Part shown: positions 61,017 to 64,000 of the stretch, piece by piece
Layout: each line of letters opens with the position of its first letter
Position numbering within the stretch: position 1 is the stretch's first letter
NCBI GenBank assembly: GCA_945890485.1
Contig: CAMDCN010000009.1
Coordinates: 217,420 to 281,419, forward strand
DNA from: Candidatus Sulfopaludibacter sp. SbA3
GTDB lineage: Bacteria > Acidobacteriota > Terriglobia > Bryobacterales > Bryobacteraceae
Reading direction: 5' to 3'
DNA length: 64,000 bases
The notes under the pieces: model-generated
What the model was told of the DNA's origin: nothing
Database searches by the model: none
Seen by the model: the letters and a program-made list of their open reading frames with translations, nothing else
Made by a program: the position numbers and the translations under genes

Positions 61017-62854
61017 CCGGCGACACCTGGGGGCGGGTTCGTGAGGCGCTCGCCAATCTGCTGGAGATGCCGGAGTGCGAGCGCGAAGCGGCGCTGGCCG
61101 AACTGCAGGCGCGGGAGCCGGCGGTGGCCGGGGAGGTGGCCTCGCTCCTTAAGGAAGAGGAGGCAGGGGAGATCGCAACCTCTTTCCGGCGGATTGGGGA
61201 GTACGATCTGTTGCGCGAGATTGGCCGGGGCGGATCGTCCATGGTTTTTGAGGCGGTCAAGGAGGGGCTCGACCGAAAGGTCGCGTTGAAGCTGTTGCTG
61301 GGGCAGGCGGACGGCTCGGCGCCGGGAGCCACTTACCAGCGGGAGCAGCGGGCGCTTGCGCGGCTGAGCCATTCCGGCATTGTCACGCTGCTCGACGCGG
61401 GCAAGACTTCGGGCGGCTTGCCGTATCTGGTACTGGAATTGGTGGAGGGCGTTCCGATCGATGACTTCTGCCGTTGCCTGCCGCGGCGAGACGCCGTGGC
61501 CGTGTTCGCCGAACTCGTGGCGGCCGCCAACGCGGCGCACACCATTGGGATCGTCCACCGGGACCTGAAGCCCGCGAATGTTCTGGTGGAACAGACGGGA
61601 GCGGTGAAGCTGCTCGACTTCGGGGTAGCGCAGATCTACTCGGTGCAACAGACAAACAGCCCGATGGCGCTGACGCTGGCTTATGCCAGCCCGGAGCAGC
61701 TTCGGGGAGAGCCTGCCGGGATGGCCAGCGACGTCTATTCGATGGGTGTGATCCTGTATGAGTTAATGGCCGGACGATCGCCCTATGCGGCGGCGACGAC
61801 CAACCTGATCGAGCTGATGGAGGAGATATGCAACCGCGAGATTCCCGAACCGGGGAATGTGGACCGGGAGTTGGGCAGGATAATCGCCCAATGTCTGCGG
61901 AAGAATCCGGCAGAGCGTTATCCATCGGCCGGGGAATTGCTGGCGGATATCGAAAGTTGGCGGCAGGGCCGTCCGGTGGCGGCGATGGGGCGGGATCCAC
62001 TGTATCGGCTGGGCAAGGGGCTCCGTGCGCATTGGCGCCCGGTGGCGATGGTCGCGGCCGTCGCGTTGGTGGTGGGTTGGACGGCGGTGCTGTCCGGACG
62101 TGCTTCGGCTGATGGCCGCTCCCGGGTGAATGCTGAGACGAAATCGCAGGCGTACCGGCAAGCCGCGGCCAAGATGATCAACGTGAACCTGGCGGAGATT
62201 GAGGCGTCCCTCGATGAGGATGGCTGGCCGGATCCGCGCCGGAAGGCGGCTCTGGTGGAGACACTCGCTTCTCTGGCTACGCTGGCGGACGACCGGTTGG
62301 ATCCGGAGCTGCTCTACCAGTTGGGCGTGGCGCACCAACAGATGGGCCGGTTGCAGCGCTCTACCAAGGAGGCTCTGGTCGCGCATGAGTACTATTTCCA
62401 GTTGTATCTGCAGAAGCCCGGCGACGTGCGATACCGGCTGGCGATGGTGCGCAACTTCCTCTTTCTGGGTGAGCTTTTTGAGGACGCGGGGGACTACCGA
62501 GCCGCCTATGATACTTATCGGGCGGCGGGGCGGCATGTGCGCGAGGCCGGAAGGAATACGCTGCCGCAGGCGCTCGTCAAGCTGGTTGAAGCCAGGGAGG
62601 CCACCGAGTTACTTTTGCTCTCTCGCCGCCATTTGGGCGGCGCTGCGTTCCTTTCGAAAAAGGATCGGGCGCTGAGCGTACTAATGATGGCGGAAGCGGA
62701 GTGGCGGAATGGCCTGCGGGAGGACGCGGAGCGGAGTTATCAGACGGCGGTACGGGTGCTGGGGAAGATGCCGGGTCTGGACGAGAAGCCTTTCATGGAG
62801 CGGCTGGCGATCCTGCGGAACGTTCACCTCTTGCAGGTGAAGCCTAAGGGGTGA
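61013..62854 (+). CDS. Transmembrane Ser/Thr protein kinase with TPR-like C-terminus
   Basis: 613 residues from ATG 61013, overlapping the ECF stop. Kinase domain about 63-315: G-R-G-G-S-S-M-V-F (G loop), K93 (V-A-L-K), H-R-D-L-K-P-A-N (182-189), D-F-G (202-204), S-P-E in place of A-P-E (226-228), and D240 (S-D-V-Y-S-M-G). Membrane helix about 342-361. The outside part (about 365-613) is helical with TPR-like pairs and no named ligand domain. Kinases coupled to ECF factors of this group probably phosphorylate the sigma factor. All catalytic residues are present. Confidence 0.88.
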   Translation: MTGDTWGRVREALANLLEMPECEREAALAELQAREPAVAGEVASLLKEEEAGEIATSFRRIGEYDLLREIGRGGSSMVFEAVKEGLDRKVALKLLLGQADGSAPGATYQREQRALARLSHSGIVTLLDAGKTSGGLPYLVLELVEGVPIDDFCRCLPRRDAVAVFAELVAAANAAHTIGIVHRDLKPANVLVEQTGAVKLLDFGVAQIYSVQQTNSPMALTLAYASPEQLRGEPAGMASDVYSMGVILYELMAGRSPYAAATTNLIELMEEICNREIPEPGNVDRELGRIIAQCLRKNPAERYPSAGELLADIESWRQGRPVAAMGRDPLYRLGKGLRAHWRPVAMVAAVALVVGWTAVLSGRASADGRSRVNAETKSQAYRQAAAKMINVNLAEIEASLDEDGWPDPRRKAALVETLASLATLADDRLDPELLYQLGVAHQQMGRLQRSTKEALVAHEYYFQLYLQKPGDVRYRLAMVRNFLFLGELFEDAGDYRAAYDTYRAAGRHVREAGRNTLPQALVKLVEAREATELLLLSRRHLGGAAFLSKKDRALSVLMMAEAEWRNGLREDAERSYQTAVRVLGKMPGLDEKPFMERLAILRNVHLLQVKPKG

Positions 62855-63332
62855 CGAAGACGGGCTGCATCCTGATCTTGCGGAGGCGGACCTTGCGCAG
62901 GGAGGGGCCTTTGAACTCGGCTTCGGCCACGAAGCCGTCGTTGGTGCCGGCGATGGTCTGGTCGAAGACGAGGTTGCCGAGGGAGTAGAATATGGCGCCG
63001 GTGCGGTAGTCCTCGCAGGGTTGGGTGACATGCGGGTGGTGGCCGATGACGAGGGCGGCGCCGGCTTCGATGGTAGCTTGAGCCATCTGGCGTTGCTGGG
63101 CGTTGGGTTGCTTGGCGTACTCCGTTCCGGCGTGGAGCGAGACGATGGTGACGTTGGCTTTGGCGCGGATGGCCTGGACATCCTCGCGCAGGCGGATTCG
63201 ATCGAGGCCGTTGATGCGGGGAACGTCGTCCTTGTGGTTGCCGTTGCGCTGATCGTAGGTGTAGCCGAGGAACCCGAACTTCACGCCCTGCCGTTCGAGG
63301 ATGACCCCCGGCGCTGAGGTATCGGTCACCAA
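62844..63332 (-). pseudogene. CapA-like metallophosphatase, 5' truncated
   Basis: 162 codons from GTG 63332 match the C-terminal half of CapA/PgsA-type proteins: V-K-F-G-F-L-G-Y-T-Y-D, then V-T-I-V-S-L-H-A-G-T-E-Y, then L-V-I-G-H-H-P-H-V-T-Q-P (metal His pair) and F-Y-S-L-G-N-L-V-F-D-Q. The family is about 350 residues, so the first half, with D and H metal ligands, is missing. A TAG lies two codons before the GTG, and the KSTGPRT module's 3' end is only 16 bases further. Its end overlaps the kinase end by 11 bases. Confidence 0.75.
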
Positions 63333-63347
63333 CTAGGTCGGGTAGGG

Positions 63348-64000
63348 ACACTTCGGGCGAACCGGATGGTTTGTTGGAGTTGTCAAAGAGCGGAATCCGG
63401 TTCGAAGGCGGCGGGGTTCTACGATTCGAAGCCAAGTCAGCAGCGGTCGTTGTAAGCCGGGGCATTTTCCGGAGTGTTGGGGACGAATTGCGATTCGAAG
63501 CCAATCTCCGGGAGGATGGATTGCCCTGCGGCGGCTGCCTTTGGTTTCTCGACTACGGGTTCGGCTGCGGCGACCGGCTGCGGCTGCTGTTGGACTTGGG
63601 GCTGGCGTCGCTTGATTGCGTCCTGGGTGGCCTTGAGCGCTTGGCGGTACGACCGTTCCGCAGCGGTGACGTAGCGATGCAGCCGGGCGAACGTTTGGTT
63701 GTGCGCCTCATCCGTGAAGCAGGCGCCGAACTGGGCTTCGGTGGACTGGTCGGTTTCGAGGGCGCCTTTCCGGCTGTTGAACCGATCGGTGGACATCATG
63801 AGGATGTCGAAGGTTTTGGCTTCGACCCGCCGGGCGCGATTGTAGCGCCAAAGGGCTTCGGCCAGTTGGTTCGTGAGGAGGTCTTCCTCCGCCGTGACGG
63901 GGCTGAAGCTGGCGCGCACTTCGGCTTGGAGAGCGTCGTATTCGGCTTGCGATTCGCCGAAGACCAGGAGGCGGTTCGAGCAGAGGCCATGGGCGAGCCG
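63348..64000 (-). mobile_element. KSTGPRT repeat module, copy 3 (partial)
   Basis: Tail GGTTCGCCCGAAGTGT (63363-63348) and GCTCTTTGACAA (63391-63380) precede the gene end as in copies 1 and 2. The 5' part (hairpin, promoter) is beyond the window. The 3' end of this copy is 16 bases from the break in the CapA-like gene. Confidence 0.65.
63437..64000 (-). CDS. KSTGPRT-motif protein, copy 3 (5' partial)
   Basis: 188 codons are visible, starting RLAHGLCSNRLLVFGESQAE and ending ENAPAYNDRC, with a complete frame and no stop. Shared blocks: VTAEEDLLTNQLAEALWRYN, RARRVE, RYVTAAERSYRQALKATQDA and IKRRQPQ. It is closer to copy 2 than to copy 1 in the GLC(S)-LLVFGE segment and in the 3' tail. A Gln/Pro-rich linker (QVQQQPQPVAAAEP) differs in length between copies. 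Function unknown. Confidence 0.75.
   Translation of the reverse strand, partial: RLAHGLCSNRLLVFGESQAEYDALQAEVRASFSPVTAEEDLLTNQLAEALWRYNRARRVEAKTFDILMMSTDRFNSRKGALETDQSTEAQFGACFTDEAHNQTFARLHRYVTAAERSYRQALKATQDAIKRRQPQVQQQPQPVAAAEPVVEKPKAAAAGQSILPEIGFESQFVPNTPENAPAYNDRC

Overview
The window comes from an Acidobacteriota chromosome, most likely order Bryobacterales ('Candidatus Solibacter'-like). The evidence is BACON-domain and TIGR03437-type exported proteins, a DUF1501 / planctomycete-type cytochrome c pair, sulfatases with Tat-like signals, a PEP-CTERM protein, an ECF sigma factor overlapping a Ser/Thr kinase gene, and a high-GC rpoBC pair. All assignments come from reading the sequence; no database search was run. 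I found no rRNA, tRNA or CRISPR array.

Layout. 0-6.2 kb: the 3' part of a beta-propeller/BACON surface protein, a DUF2809 membrane protein, and a coupled pair made of an OmpA/peptidoglycan-binding protein and an M15-like peptidase. 6.3-13.5 kb is a gene graveyard. It holds three eroded toxin-antitoxin-type loci (excisionase-type antitoxin/PIN, HipA, DUF433/DUF5615) and remnants of an IS701-like and an IS4-like transposase. Among these lie an apparently intact PEP-CTERM protein, a SnoaL-like protein and a TIGR03437-like protein. 13.9-14.9 kb is the first of three copies of a roughly 0.9-kb module (leader hairpin, KSTGPRT-motif gene, conserved 3' tail with a boxA-like GCTCTTTGA). The other copies are at 41.3-42.3 kb and from 63.3 kb to the window edge.

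15.0-23.0 kb (minus strand) is a tightly coupled operon: a 1213-residue secreted propeller/BACON protein, then the ATPase, permease and adaptor of a MacB/DevABC-type exporter. 23.3-31.9 kb holds rpoB (with a double zinc-ribbon insertion) and rpoC, with a candidate promoter, a pyrimidine-rich leader and a good terminator. The ribosomal protein genes that often precede rpoB are not here. 31.9-34.4 kb: a membrane glycosyltransferase and an exported protein. 34.4-41.3 kb (minus strand) is an overlapping four-gene operon (cytochrome c/DUF1549/DUF1553, DUF1501, a SelA-like PLP enzyme with a signal sequence, sulfatase), plausibly for sulfated-polymer use.

42.4-49.0 kb: two paralogous small exported proteins, an HNH nuclease with a small partner, a second sulfatase, and a DUF2254 protein coupled to a voltage-sensor channel with a non-GYG filter. 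48.3-53.3 kb: two large exported surface proteins. 53.3-60.5 kb: a CpxAR-like two-component system with a candidate CpxR box in its divergent promoter region, an alpha/beta hydrolase, a NhaR-type regulator, small exported proteins, and a Rnk/GreA-like factor behind a candidate sigma-54 promoter. 60.5-64 kb: the ECF sigma/Ser-Thr kinase pair, a 5'-truncated CapA-like gene, and the third module copy, which lies exactly at that truncation point.
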